NCBI GenBank assembly: GCA_951804985.1
Contig: OX638131.1
Location: 89,230,349-89,294,348, forward strand
Direction: 5' to 3'
Source: Dryomyza anilis
Lineage: Eukaryota > Arthropoda > Insecta > Diptera > Dryomyzidae
Length of the DNA stretch: 64,000 nt
Every line of letters starts with the position of its first letter. The stretch's first letter is position 1. Under the pieces are notes generated by a model. That model saw only the letters and a list, made by a program, of their open reading frames with translations, ran no database searches and was not told the DNA's origin. Of this stretch, positions 30,530 to 45,312 are shown piece after piece. The position numbers and the translations under genes were made by a program.

Positions 30530-32870
30530 TCAGTAAAAAAAGAATCTGTTTAGTGAAAAAATTAAATTTTGCACTTAAATTTTCACTTAATACTCAATTT
30601 TTAATTAAAATTAAATTTTCTCTAAAAATTAAATGTTTCACTAAAAATTAAATTATTCCTAGAAATTAAAATTTTCACTAAAAATTCAATTTTTCAATAA
30701 AAATACAAATTTTCACTAAAAATTCAATTTTTTAGTATATATTCAAATTTTCACTAAAAATTTAAATTTTCACTAAAAATCAAATTTTCACTAAAAAATT
30801 CAATTTTTCATTAAAAAATTCAATTTTTCACTTAAATTTCAATTTTTCACTAAAATTTAAATTTTTTACTACATATTTAATTTTTCACTAAAAATTAAAT
30901 TTTTAACTAAAAATTCACTTTTTCACTAAAAATTTAATTTACCACTAAAAATTCAATTTTTCACGTAAAATTCAATTTTTCACGTAAAATTCAATTTTTC
31001 ACTAAAAATCCATTTTTTCTCTATAAATTCAATTTTTCACTAAAAATTAAATTTTTCACTAAAAAATTCAATTTTTCACTAAAAATTAAAATTTTATTAA
31101 AAAATTCAATTTTTCACTAAAAATTCAATTTTTCACTAAAAATTCATTTTTTCACTAAAATTTAAATTTTTTACTACAATTTAATTTTTCACTAAAAATT
31201 AAATTTTTAACTAAAAATTCACTTTTTCACTAAAAATTTAATTTACCACTAAAAATTCAATTTTTCACGTAAAATTAAATTTTTCACTAAAAATTCAATT
31301 TTTCAATAAAAATACAAATTTTCACTAAAAATTCAATTTTTTAGTATATATTCAAATTTTCACTAAAAATTTTAATTTTCACTAAAAATCGATTTTTCAC
31401 TAAAAAATTCAATTTTTTATTAAAAAATTCAATTTTTCACTTAAAATTCAATTTTTCACTACAAATTCAGTTTTTCACTAAAAATTTAATTTACCACTAA
31501 AAATTAAATTTTTCTCTAAAAATTCACGTTTTCCCTAAAAATTTAATTTACCACTAAAAATTCAATTTTTCACGTAAAATGAAATTTTTCACTAAAAATT
31601 CAATTTGTCACTAAAAATTCAATTTTTCACTAAAAATTCAATTTTTCACTAAAAATTCAAATTTTCACTAAAAATTCAAATTTTCACTAAAAATTCAATT
31701 TTTCACTAAAAATTCAATTTTTCACTAAAAATTCAATTTATCACTAAAAATTCAATTTTTCACTAAAAATTCAATTTTTCACTAAAAATTCAATTTTTCA
31801 CTAAAAATTCAATTTTTCACTAAAATTTCAATTTTTCACTAAAAATTCAATTTTTCACTAATAATTCAATTTTTCACTAAAAATTCAATTTTTCACTAAA
31901 AATTCAATTTTTCACTAAAAATTAAATTTTTTATTAAAAATTCAATTTTTCACTAAAAATTCAATTTTTCACTAAATATTAAATTTTTCACTATATATTC
32001 AATTTTTATTTAAATTTAAAATTTTCACTAAAAATTAAATTTTTCACTAAAAATTAAAATTTTCACTAAACATTACATTTTTTTACTAAAAATTCAATTT
32101 TTCACTAAAAATTAAATTTTTCACTAAAAATTACATTTTTCACTAAAAATTCAATTTTTCACTAAAAATTAAATTTTTCACTAAAAATTCACTTTTTCAC
32201 TAAAAATTTAATTTACCACTAAAAATTCAATTTTTCACTAAAAATTTAATTTACCACTAAAAATTCAATTTTTCATTAAAAATTAAATTTTTCACTAAAA
32301 ATTCAATTTTTCACTTAAAAATTCAATTTTTCACTAAAAATTCAATATTTCTCCAAAAATTAAATGTTTCACTAAAAATTAAATTATTCACTAAAAATTA
32401 AATTATTCACTAAAAATTAAATTTTTCACTAAAAATTCAATTTTTCAATAAAAACACAAATTTTCACTAAATATTCAAATTTTTAGTATATATTCAAATT
32501 TTTACTTAAAATTAAAATTTCACTAAAAAATTAATTTTTCACTAAAAAATTCAATTTTTCACTAAAAAATTCAATTTTTCACTAAAAAATTCAATTTTTC
32601 ACTTAAAAATTCAATTTTTCACTAAAAATTATATTTTTCACTATAAATTCAATTTATCACTAAAAAGTAAAATTTTCACTATAAATTAAACTTTTTACTA
32701 CAAATTAAATTTTTCACTAAAATTAAAATTTTTCACTTAAGTTAAAATTTTTCACTAAAAATTAAATTTTTCAATAAAAATTAAATTTTTCATTAAAAAT
32801 TCAATTTTTCATTAAAAATTAAAATTTTCACTAAAAATTCAATATTTCACTAAAGATTTCATTAAAAACT
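30530..32870 (+). repeat. 19 bp AT-rich satellite (TCACTAAAAATTCAATTTT)
   Basis: Tandem imperfect units of TCACTAAAAATTCAATTTT fill about 2.3 kb. They are most regular at 31600-31900 and decayed at both edges. Variants include TTTACCACT and a GTATATATTCAAATT insert seen near 30737, 31345 and 32488, marking larger internal duplications. The right edge is cut by a TIR transposon. A second array of the same unit occupies 63126-64000. Confidence 0.95.
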
Positions 32871-32872
32871 TT

Positions 32873-34252
32873 TGGGGCATTCCATTGTGACGGGCGTTAC
32901 ATTCGTACGATTAAAAACCTTCTCATTTGATAAATAAAAATGGATAGATATATTTTTAGGATGCAGAGGATAGATCTTATGGTCCTCTATGTATGTATAA
33001 AAATGTTTTGCAATAGCTCCTATACCTTTCTAAAAATTTGAAGTTAAATGCTGTGACGGGCGTTACACGTTTTTTTTTTCAAAAAACAGAGTTTACTCTA
33101 CAAAGTATTAAATTTTAGCTAAACTAATCGGACTATGAAGATATTTATATGGATATTTGGATATTTCATTAATAATGAGAGTTCTCCTTTCTATATCTAA
33201 ATTCTGCAATGGTTACTTTGATCACTGAAAGTATCAAAACTTGTGATGGGTGTTACACATTTTGTGACGGGCATTACCTGTACGAATCCTATACAAATAT
33301 AGATGAAAATTCAAATTATGAATTCAAATTTTTTGATGAAAAAGAGCAAATTTTAGTGGTTTTAAGGCACACCGTTGACATATAATTTATGTGGAAAACT
33401 AAACATTTCGTTTTGGAAAAAATATATATTATATTACCATTCTTTTCAATAAGTACTCTGTCTGTATCATTTGTAATCCGTTTCCATCGCAGCTTATATA
33501 AATATTTCTCGCATTTCGAAAATAATGATTTTTTTGTGATTTTTAATGATTTTTTTGTAAGGTTTTGAATTTCCTTTTTTTTATATTTGCTTATTGAATA
33601 TTTTGGAATATTTACTACTTTTTCTATGGTTAAATAATAATATAATTAATTATTGATGCATATATTAACTAATATATACTTTTTCCAGTTTTTTTGTTTT
33701 GCGAATATTGTTAATTGTGACGGGCGTTACAATATTTTGGATGGATATAGCAACCATCTGGAATATCTATAAGACCAAAGACTATATAAAATGAATAGCT
33801 ACGACAAAAATCATTACTTTTACAAAGTTTCCCAGTTGTAGGTTTGCAAAATAGTTTGCAAAATAACTTTTACCATTTTTTTGTGTGACGGGCGTTACAA
33901 CTTAAAAAAGTAAAACGGTTTTGTTAATTGTCAGTACTTTGAGCCACTTGTCAGCAATGCAATATGAGACGTACTTTCGCAAACAAATTACATTTCAAAT
34001 TGTATTATTGAATTTTCTTTCGGATTTTAAACAACGAAACTACAGTGTTTCATATATTGCCTCAATTTTGTACTAACATTTTTTTTTTAAAGAACTTCAA
34101 TTGAGAAAAAGACACATTTGCCATGAATTTTGGTAAATTCTAATCAAAGGATATGAAATTAAAAGTATTTCTTATTCTAAAAATCATTAAACGGATTCAA
34201 TAGGTTTAACTTTAATATATCACACCTTGGTAACGTTTTCTGTGCAATGCCT
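32873..34252. mobile_element. TIR DNA transposon with TGTGACGGGCGTTACA motifs (copy 2)
   Basis: It opens with GGGGCATTCCA, next to the 19 bp satellite, and closes with TGCAATGCCTC, the mutated inverse. At least six TGTGACGGGCGTTACA-like motifs occur (32887, 33053, 33243, 33262, 33715, 33884). Repeated, partly palindromic motifs in a transposon are often transposase or host-factor sites. The 0.8 kb right part repeats at 1-804. No transposase frame was found, so it looks non-autonomous. Confidence 0.75.
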
Positions 34253-34622
34253 CTTTTCTTAATAGTTAATATTTTCACCATAAATATAATTTTGTTACTT
34301 ATTAGTTTTCTCAGTGCATTTGGAAACTTCAGGAAAAGTTATATTAAAGCTTTAATCGGCAGCTTTTACATGAAGTTTCCCAGTATTTGGTTCGCGAATT
34401 AAAAATCTGAAGAAAGCTTTTATAGATACTTTTTGCACAAAAGTTCGTAAAGCTTTGCTTAGTGTGTGTCGTGGATTAGTAAGTAACAAAACCTAGATTT
34501 TGCACAAAAATGTTTAAAAATATATATATATATATTTTTTTTTTTGGAATATTGAAAGTTCTTTTTATGTTCTCTCTAAGAAATGTAATTTAAAATCTTT
34601 AAATAAAGTTTCTTTGTGTTTT
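34253..34622. other. Spacer
   Basis: AT-rich with a short TA run at 34521-34537. No gene or known element. Confidence 0.4.
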
Positions 34623-34774
34623 TATACCCTACACCTATGAGGTACAGGGTATATTAACTTTGTGCATATATTGTAACGCCCCTTAGGAGGCGTGTCCGGT
34701 ATGGAAAAGTATATATATTCTTGATCAGCATCACTACCCGAGTCCGTTTAGCCATGTCCGTCTGTCTGTTTGAC

Positions 34775-34811
<37 letters not shown>

Positions 34812-35415
34812 TGCTGTCCGAATACAGAATAACTTGAGAAATTCTGATCAGAATGCGATGAAATTTCTTCTCAATATATTTTAGCCAAAAGTAGGAATTG
34901 AGTTTGAAAATGAGCCAAATCGGTCAACGGACACGCCCACCTCCCATACAAGTTACTTTTTTATAACTCTATCGGAACTAATATCTCGAAATGTATTCAA
35001 GGTATAGTTAAAAAATTTAAAAAGTATTTTTAAAATTCACCTATAAATATGTGGTCCAAAAATGGGCGTGATCCGCCCACTTTTTTTTTCATTATTTCCC
35101 GGGTTTTCATAGTGGAAATTTGATCCGTAAATTATTAAAATCAAATCTATGAAATATTAGCCTTTCAAAATTATATTTTTTAATTTTTTTTTTAGTTTTT
35201 TATACTTTATATAAATGTTTTAATTTATGGGGATATAAGACGTTAATTTCTGATATATGAATAATATTCTGAGGGTGGGGAGGTTCAGCATAATTAAAAG
35301 GTCTGCAATTAAATATCCCACATTAATATCCCCACCAAAGGTGTAGGGTATTCCATAGTCGGGCCCGACCGACTATAAAAATCCGCCCCATGTGACCTAA
35401 CTTTCCCAACTCGTT
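34623..35415 (+). mobile_element. mini-me/DINE-like element, subfamily II, copy e (full)
   Basis: It runs from TATACCCTACACCTATGAGG to TTTCCCAACTCGTT with about 10 GTCT units (34757-34805). A TATCCCACATTAATATCCCC variant lies before the terminal hairpin. It encodes nothing. Confidence 0.7.
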
Positions 35416-36399
35416 AATACTCGTTTAGTATAAATCATGATAAATTTATTATGAAAATATATAATAATGAACAAAATTAGTTATCAAGTCACCAAGAACT
35501 ATTATTGTACATGTTTTGATTGGAATTGTATCGATACTAAATTGAAATATTTCGATATATTTCCTAAATGTCATTTAGACTTTTTTGAGAAGTTTGTATT
35601 TGATAAGTTGCTATTTGTTTTTATATTATTTTGAGAAGATGCGAACAACTCGAAAATAAACGAATCAATTCAATTAGAAATTTGCAAAATCCTCAGAATT
35701 TTGTTGACTGAAACGAAATTGAAAGTTGTGCAGATATGCACCAATTGTATAACTACTTTGCAGTTACTGAATAAATTGAATAAATAAAAAAAAACTTACA
35801 ATTTAACTGAACGAAGAAAAGTGTTAAATAGTTGTTATCAAAGAAAGCGAAATTTCATTTAAAGTTTTTCAAAAACTTGTGCGAACAAAAGAAATTAAAA
35901 AAAAAAACAAAAAAAGAAAAACGGAAAAAATATAAAAGATTGCTACTATATCAACCTATGTTTTTGTAGAAAGACGCCTTAATTATATGCGGGTGCTTTG
36001 TGTTTTATTCTAAGAAATTTTAAGAAATGCTGACAAAATCGAAAAAATTGGAATAAGTATAATTAAAACGAAGGTAAATAGGTGGTGACAAATAATAAGA
36101 TGTAGAGCTTTGATATTTTGTTATGTATTAATTAATTTAGAGATTTAATTAGTAACTCTTATAATTATTGCAATTATTCTGCTTCAGTGGCAATTAATGC
36201 CGACCGAATGTATGAATTCCTATTAAACGATATTCTGATCTTTAGCACTATTTACTGCAGCCTCACACATTGGAACGATGGCGACTTAATTAATATCGCC
36301 GCATTATGCTTCATTTAGGCTGTGACATGATTTCTGTACAACGGGTGTCAGGAGGATTGTTAGTGTGCACTTAAAAAAATAATTTGTTTTTTTTTTTGT
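35416..36399. other. Spacer with a non-repetitive island
   Basis: Mostly AT-rich. The stretch 36180-36355 (containing CAATTAATGCCGACCGAATG and GGAACGATGGCGACTTAATT) is of normal complexity, does not recur in the window and has no convincing frame. It is a candidate conserved non-coding element. Confidence 0.4.
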
Positions 36400-38470
<2,071 letters not shown>

Positions 38471-38769
38471 CCATGTTATACTAAAACAGTGAAATAAGCA
38501 TAAATTGTTCGAAAATATGGTGAAGAATTTTTTTTTTAAAATATAATAATTTCGTATATTTCTTATAGACCTACCTTAGCTCAAAATGTCTATGTATTTT
38601 AAAATTTCAGTTTTACAAAAACAAATTTACAAAAATCCTTAAACGTAGTTTTTCTTTTAATTATTAAGACTAATTTTAGCATATTAATAAATGCAAATAT
38701 TCGAATAAGTTTTTAATATATTTCGATCTATTCTTGGAACATTTTGTTTTTTAGACAATTTTAAAAGAA

Positions 38770-39139
38770 AATTTTGAAAGGCTAATATTTCATAGATTTG
38801 ATTTTAATAATTTACGGATCAAATTTACACTATGAAAACCCGGGAAATAATGAAAAAAAAAAGTAGGCGGATCACGCCCATTTTTGGACCACATATTTTT
38901 AGGTGAATTCTAACAATACGTTTTAAATTTTATGACTATACCTTGAATACTTTTCGAGTTATTAGTTCCGAAAGAGTTATATAAAAGTGACTTGTATGGG
39001 AGGTGGGCGTGTCCGTTGACCGATTTAGCTCATTTTCAAACTCAGTTCCTACTTTTGGATAAAATATATTGAGACGAAATTTCATCGCATTGTGATCAGT
39101 ATTTCTCAAGTTATTCTGTATTCGGACAGCAAGGCAGCA

Positions 39140-39176
<37 letters not shown>

Positions 39177-39319
39177 TACAGACGGACATGGCTGAACGGA
39201 CTCGGGTAGTGATGCTGATCAAGAATATATATACTTTTCCATACCGGACACGCCTCCTAAGGGGCGTTACAATATATGCACAAAGTTAATATACCCTGTA
39301 CCTCATAGGTGTAGGGTAT
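38770..39319 (-). mobile_element. mini-me/DINE-like element, subfamily II, copy f
   Basis: A reverse-oriented body from TTTTGAAAGGCTAATATTTC to GTGTAGGGTATA with an (AGAC)n tract at 39143-39183. The GTCGGGCCCGAC hairpin end is absent. It is followed head to tail by copy g. Confidence 0.75.
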
Positions 39320-39871
39320 AAAAATTTAAAAATGTAATTGGGCGGACCACGCCTATATTTAAAATTTTGAAAGGCTAATATTTCATAGATTTGATTTTAA
39401 TAATTTACGGATCAAATTTCCACTATGAAAACCCGGGAAATTTAAAAAAAAAGTGGGCGGATCATGCCCATTTTTGGACCACATATTTTTAGGTGAATTA
39501 TAACAATATTTTTTAAATTTTATAACTATATCTTGATAACTTTTCGAGTTATTAGTTCCTAAAGAGTTATATAAAAGTGACTTGTATGGTAGGTGGGCGT
39601 GTCCGTTGACCGATTTGACTCATTTTCAAACTAAGTTCCTACTTTTGGCTAAAATATATTGAGACGAAATTTCATCGCATTCTGATTAGTATTTCTCAAG
39701 TTATTCTTTATTCGGACAGCAAGACAGACAGACGGACATGGCTAAACGGACTCGGGTAGTGATGCTGATCAAGAATATATATACTTTTCCATACCGGACA
39801 CGCCTCCTAAGGGGCGTTACAATATATGCACAAAGTTAATATACCCTGTACCTCATAGGTGTAGGGTATAA
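39320..39871 (-). mobile_element. mini-me/DINE-like element, subfamily II, copy g (tandem with f)
   Basis: Nearly identical to copy f over its length, same orientation, starting immediately after it. It includes the GGGCGGACCACGCC block lost from f. Its AGAC tract is reduced to about 2 units. Head-to-tail tandem copies have been reported for Helentron-related DINE elements. Confidence 0.75.
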
Positions 39872-40690
39872 AAATTATAAACGATGAATAAAGTTAGCAA
39901 TTTTGATTGTTAGTTTGAACTATGCTTTAACATTAGATTCGAAATACTATAAAAATCAAGCAAAACTCTTTAAAAAACAATATTTTTCGAGTTTATATTC
40001 AAATAAATTAAAAATATATAGTAATTGTTTGTATACTGTAATTAGTGGGAAAGTTATATAAGAGTCTGTATTTTTTTATTCTAAAAAGTGTCTGAAAAAA
40101 ATCTAAAATTTCATAGACATTTTCTTATAAACGTTACAGAGTATACATCGAAAAATACTGTAATAAATATAAATAAAAAAATGTCTTTAAAATAAATACA
40201 TATTTATTTTAATTACGTCGAAATGCAGCTGGTTCAATCAGTTGGTTCAATTAGTTGGCATCACTAGTTCTCGTTTCGGTTAGATGCTTGCGCTGCTTGC
40301 GCTGCTTGGTTTTTATTTTATATCTTTTTACTTTCGCCGTCTTTGTCATGTGTCTGATCGTGTATGTGAAAAACCAGTTTCTGCAATATGCCAACGTTTT
40401 CATTTATACCTCACGATGAACGACCTTTTGTAATACGTTCGTCGTGTGTCCAAACTAATTTCAAATAATTAAAATAAAAGCAAAAAAAAAAAAACAATAA
40501 TACAGTTTATGCAATATGTAGAGAACGAATTTTCAATACATGGTGTTGTCAATTTTAGACAAATACAATCCAATGTATTAAAAAACTAACAAAATGTAGT
40601 AGAATTACATACAAAGACATAAATTGTATATAATATACTACTGCAATTATTAGGCGTACAGTCAAAATCAGCAACCGCGAATTGTATATA
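39872..40690. other. Spacer without a supported gene
   Basis: AT-rich. 40230-40440 is of normal complexity (with GCTTGCGCTGCTTGCGCTGC) and could be regulatory. No frame is convincing. Confidence 0.4.
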
Positions 40691-40694
40691 ATTG

Positions 40695-40875
40695 ATATAC
40701 TTATATGATGTCTATGACAATTTTTTTCTTGTTTTGTTGAGTAGTGTTATCTTTCAAAGGGTATATAATACAATAATTCTTCAATATGATGTCTATGACA
40801 ATTTGTTTCTTGTTTTGTTGAATAGTGTTATCTTTCAAAGGGTTTATAATACAATAATACGTCAATATGTAGTAG
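40695..40875 (+). repeat. Tandem duplication, period 91 bp
   Basis: TATGATGTCTATGACAATTT recurs at 40704 and 40795, followed each time by TCTTGTTTTGTTGA and GTGTTATCTTTCAAAGGG. There are about two units. The open frames on both strands are duplicated with it and are not genes. Confidence 0.85.
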
Positions 40876-42404
40876 TTAGGTAAAAAATAAATATATGGAT
40901 GAACAACCAAAATGAACAATTTGAACTATATTTTCATTTTCTCCCGTAACGGAATATTTTAAAGAAAATAGAAGAATTTTCATAACCTTTTTAGAATACA
41001 AAAATCACAAAACTTATGTTTTTCCATTATTTTCTAATTATATCAGAATTAAATAAAAAAAAATAACTACTATATTTTTTTATTTTTTAAATGTTTATAT
41101 ATTATTGAAATAATTAATTAGATGTATTTAATGATAGATGTAATTTTTTTATTATTGAAATATAATATATTAATTCATTCAAATTTACAATTATTTTCTT
41201 TGTGTAATACGTGCTGTTATTGTTGTTGTTGCACATCTGTCTATGTTCAATGGTGTGCGCTCAGTGCCTTTTGTGTCCTTTTAGTGTCGTCATTAGTGCG
41301 GCATATAATTCAATGCAGCGCCAATGCAACGCAATTGCAAAGGATGTGTTTTGGCTAATTGGCTGCAAAGGACCGTTTGCAATTGCATATGCAGCCGCCC
41401 CTATCGCGGGAAATATGAGTTTGGTTCGACATTACGAATGTTTAGACACTACGAGGGCACTGCAAAGGGTCATAATTATGTGCAACTTTCTGATAGTTCA
41501 AAGAACTTGTACAAATGTAAAAATCTATAATATTATTGAATTTTTGATATATCCATTGATAAGTACTGCTCTCTAGAGAAATCTTTAACATTAATATCAA
41601 CTTACTTGAAATTTCCAGTCTGCCATATCTCGGAAAATTTCAATACCTCGTAGTTTTCTCAAACTAATTTCGATAAAAAAAAGTTCAATTTCGTAGCCTT
41701 ATCGGTAATAAATTCTGTGGCAATATGAAATAACAGCATAACATGAGATATTTTCAAATTGTGTTATTAATACCACCGTAATCCTGATATACGAATTTAT
41801 TTTGTGTCAAATTTTGATACTGATCCTTCTTATAGTTGCTGAGATACAAGCCAAAAAATCAAAAAGCTTATCTACTCCTTATTAAATATTTATTTTTATT
41901 AAATAAACTTTCGAAAAAAAATCCAAAAACAAAAACATTTTGCAGACATTTGTTTTATTTAAGTTTTTTATAAATTTTGCAAATATAAGTTTTAAAATAT
42001 TTTTAAAAATAATTTTCAGAATCAGTTGTAAAACTTAAAAATTCTCTCCTGAAAAGTTCAAAAAATAGACTTATGCTTTTATTTCATATTGCCACAGAAT
42101 TGTAAAAAAATATACGATATTTCCACATTTATCACATCGAAATCACTAAATTTTTTTGAAGCACTTGAATTTTGATTACATGGATTTCGTAAAATGTCTC
42201 GTACCCAGAAAAATACGTTTTATCGGTATCGATTATTAGATACCATATACCCAATTTGTCATTCGATTCAATATCGCTTCAAGACAGATTCGAAATGTCG
42301 GGGAATTCATTGGATCTCAGGTCCCATTCTCCTATCTTTATCATCAATTCGTTCTCAGATGGACACAGATATCGAAACGAGATAAGGTGAAGTGGGACGT
42401 TATG
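40876..42404. other. Spacer with a GC-richer island
   Basis: 41200-41530 is non-repetitive and GC-richer, with overlapping frames up to 121 codons that lack domains. The rest is AT-rich. It may hold non-coding regulatory DNA. Confidence 0.35.
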
Positions 42405-42674
42405 TGACACTTATGTGACACTATTTTCGATGTTTAGTTATCTCACCCCCTAGTATTATTTATTAAAAACCAAAATAAAATATGCAAAATATTTTTGAAT
42501 TTGAAGAACGGGAACACGTACTGCAATGACATAGAAAATTCTACTAAGAATCGAACTGTAAATATTCGAAAACAATATTTTGATTTGGATTTTCGATCAT
42601 TTTCAAAGAAATCGATATAAATCTTAGTACAAATGCACCTCCTAGTACAATATTCAATGGCATTTCGTCCCCGT

Positions 42675-43804
42675 CCCAGGTAGAAATTTCCAGGCTGCAA
42701 CCAAAGTGCCAGGCTTGTTACAGGCTTGACTACCAAGACTTGGTTTATCGGGCCAGACACAAGCCTAGCACAATCGTCACTCACAGACTCCACACAGGCC
42801 TTGATATAACAAGCTAGACACATGCCTGGCACATTCGTCATACCTAGATTTCAAACAAGCCTTGTTAGTTCACATTAGACACAAGCCTGGCACAATCGTC
42901 ACTCACAGACCCAACACAAGCCTTGATATATCAAGCTAGACACAAGCCTGGTACATTTGTCATTCCCAGATTTCAAACAAGCCTCGTAAGTTTATGCTGG
43001 ACACAAGCCTGGCACAATTTTCATTCTCGGACTCCACACAGGCCTCGGTATACCAATATTGGCACAAGGCTGACACAATATTGAGCCACATATGAAAATT
43101 GTCAAATTATCCAAACCGCCATATGCTGACGGACATTCAAAATTCCGTCTCGACAACTTTTCGTCCCATGCCTAGTTATGCGTGTGTACCGACTTTGACT
43201 TGAGTAAATTAAAGTTTACTATGGTGTCATTTTTGTGTTGTTTCCATGTTAAAGAACACTTATCTGATGAAAAAAAATGTGTTGACGATTTTTTAAACGT
43301 CAAAAAATATATTGGAGAAACTCAACTCTTTGTAGTTGTCTGGAAAATAAGTCTGCAAATTAACGTAAGTATTACTGTTGAATTGGTTGTTAACCTCTTA
43401 CATATTTATTTATCTACAGATACAACTCTCAAGTGTAATGACATGAGTAATGAATGGAATGCCCATGACAAATTATGCCCAATAGCCTGATCCTTCAGGC
43501 GTATTAAAGGATTGTCGCAAGTCTGAAGCATATGTCTGGTTTCAAGACTGAGACACAAGCCTGTCACACAAGCCTTGGTACAATCCTAAATTACAGGCTT
43601 GTAACATAGTTATCATTCCAGCCTTGCACAGCCTTGGCACAGGCCTAAAACACAGTGTTTGCAGTAGACTGAGATTTAAGTCTGGCACAACATTTGTCAA
43701 CGAGTTATCATTCCAGTCTTGACACAGTCTTGGAACGAGCTTGGATAACAGCGTTGGCACAGGCCTGTGTCAGACTTGTGCCGGTGGTTAATTCCTACTT
43801 GGGG
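42675..43804. mobile_element. TIR element with internal minisatellite
   Basis: CCCAGGTAGAAATTTCC at the left and GGTTAATTCCTACTTGGGG at the right are imperfect inverted ends of about 17 bp. The interior is rich in ACAAGCCTGGCACA and CAGGCTTG words on both strands and includes the 61 bp array. It is non-coding; the frames at 43182-43760 are not supported. Confidence 0.6.
42756..43060 (+). repeat. 61 bp minisatellite with 122 bp higher-order dimer
   Basis: Five units of exactly 61 bp begin at 42756, 42817, 42878, 42939 and 43000, each starting with GACACA(A/T)GCCT. Units 1, 3 and 5 share CACTCACAGAC-like centres, while 2 and 4 share AGATTTCAAACAAGCC. The array therefore grew as a dimer. Confidence 0.9.
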
Positions 43805-43910
43805 TTGTTAAAATAAAAAAATAATTGCACACCTTATTTTTGAGTCTTAATAAACAATCCTAGGGGGTAAGACATGTGTGCTAAAAAAATAAGTGACACC
43901 CAAGTGGGAC

Positions 43911-44972
43911 ATCTTTTGTTTTTCCTCCAAAAAGTTGATTTGTATATTTTTTAAATACTTTTGAAGGGTTTATTTTATATACTGGTTCATGATATAACTT
44001 TGCGCATTAAAATAATAGCATTTATATACCTTTAAATTGATTTTGAATGTTGGTATAAAGTGGGAATCTTCAGAATTTTTACCAAAATGTTATTTTAGTC
44101 GCGCTTTTTCATGTTTTGTTGTTTTTATAACAAAGTCAAATATATTTAAGAAAATTATAAAAAGGCAATAAGAAATGAATGGTAATGCAAGAAAAAATAA
44201 GAAAATAAGTTTAAATTCATAAATATCTCAGTAGTTTTGTTTAACAAAATACGAACAAAAATTGTGCATTTACTCTTACACAATATGTTTTTTTTATTGA
44301 CCAAAATAATTAAAAAATACATATAACACATTATTTTTATTAAAACTACAAAAAAATTGCTTAAATTATATTTTCCACTTTACCCCAGAAAATGTTTCCC
44401 ACTTTACCCTAATATCACAATTTTAACAAAACTTCAAAGCACCATTTAAACAATATTAAATTATTTTAAAAACCCGTTTGTAGTTAATTTAATATATAAT
44501 GTGCTATCATTTTAAACACACAATCTTTATTAAAAACGATAAAAATTCTGGATTTTTAATAGCAAACATCAGCATTTAAAAAAAAAAATTAAACATTTTT
44601 TTTTACTTGTTCTCGAAATGCAATAACGAAATATTATTTTTATTGTAACCATAGATGAAAAAGTTGATGTCGTATTAAGAAGAATTTGACAATTGTTTTT
44701 ATATTTCTAACTGCAAAAACATTTTCTAAAATTTCTATTTCCCACACTATCACATGCCCTATCCTTCTCCAGGTTCTTCAACTTTATATTTATTTTATAT
44801 TAATATATTTTGTTGTTATTTAAAAACAAAAGAACAAAAACTATAACAATATATTTCCCTGCAACTGGAAGCATAGTCTGACATCATCTGATATGACTAC
44901 TCAAGGAAATCATAGACATTTAATTGTTATTTTTACTTCTATCAAATATAAATAAAAATACAAATAAATATA
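43911..44972. other. AT-rich spacer
   Basis: Recurrent CCCACTTTACCC / AGTGGGA words (43909, 44060, 44388-44410, 44750) hint at a decayed repeat. No gene. Confidence 0.4.
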
Positions 44973-45312
44973 AAGGGTTTTTCAACAGGGACGCTACAAA
45001 AGCAGAGCGACAGGGACAGCAAACAACGCCATATTTCTTGCCGCTCTTTTGACATTTTTCTTCAGTAATGTTTGCCATTTCATGATGGAAAGATATACGA
45101 ATTCGAATTTCGGTAGTAAATTTTAATAATTTCGATTCGTTATTGGCTCGTATATCTTTCCACCATGAAATGGAAAACCTTACTGAAGAGAAATGTCGAA
45201 AGAGCGGCAAGAAATATGGTGTCGTTTGCTGTTCCTGTCGCTCTACTTTTGTAGCGTCCCTGTTGAAAAACCCTTGAAAAAACTTTTGTAGCGCTCTTAT
45301 TGAAAAACCCTT
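44973..45312. mobile_element. Palindromic MITE (AAGGGTTTTTCAA termini), copy 2
   Basis: Homologous to 16925-17263 along its length, but the extra outer terminal unit (GTAGCGCTCTTATTGAAAAA) sits on the right arm here. TA flanks both ends. The minus-strand 96-codon frame is part of the palindrome and is not a gene. Confidence 0.8.

Larger units (their letters stand above)
42405..43910. mobile_element. Outer TIR element (ACCCCCTAG ends) hosting a second element
   Basis: ACCCCCTAGTATTATTTATT at 42445-42464 is inverted as AATAAACAATCCTAGGGGGT at 43849-43868. Similarity extends outward through GTGACACTTA words near 42410 and 43895. Its core is largely replaced by the repeat-bearing element at 42675-43804. 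No transposase frame is visible. Confidence 0.55.

Noticed and set aside
30530..32870. CRISPR-like array
   Set aside because: Repeats are contiguous 19 bp units without unique spacers in a eukaryotic AT-rich context; it is a satellite.
41122..41576. Three overlapping + strand frames of 68-121 codons
   Set aside because: Open in several frames at once in a Cys/Val-rich low-information stretch, with no recognisable domain. Better described as a non-coding island.
44920..45210. 96-codon minus frame containing a Cys-rich segment
   Set aside because: It lies within a palindromic MITE, so the frame is a by-product of the inverted arms.
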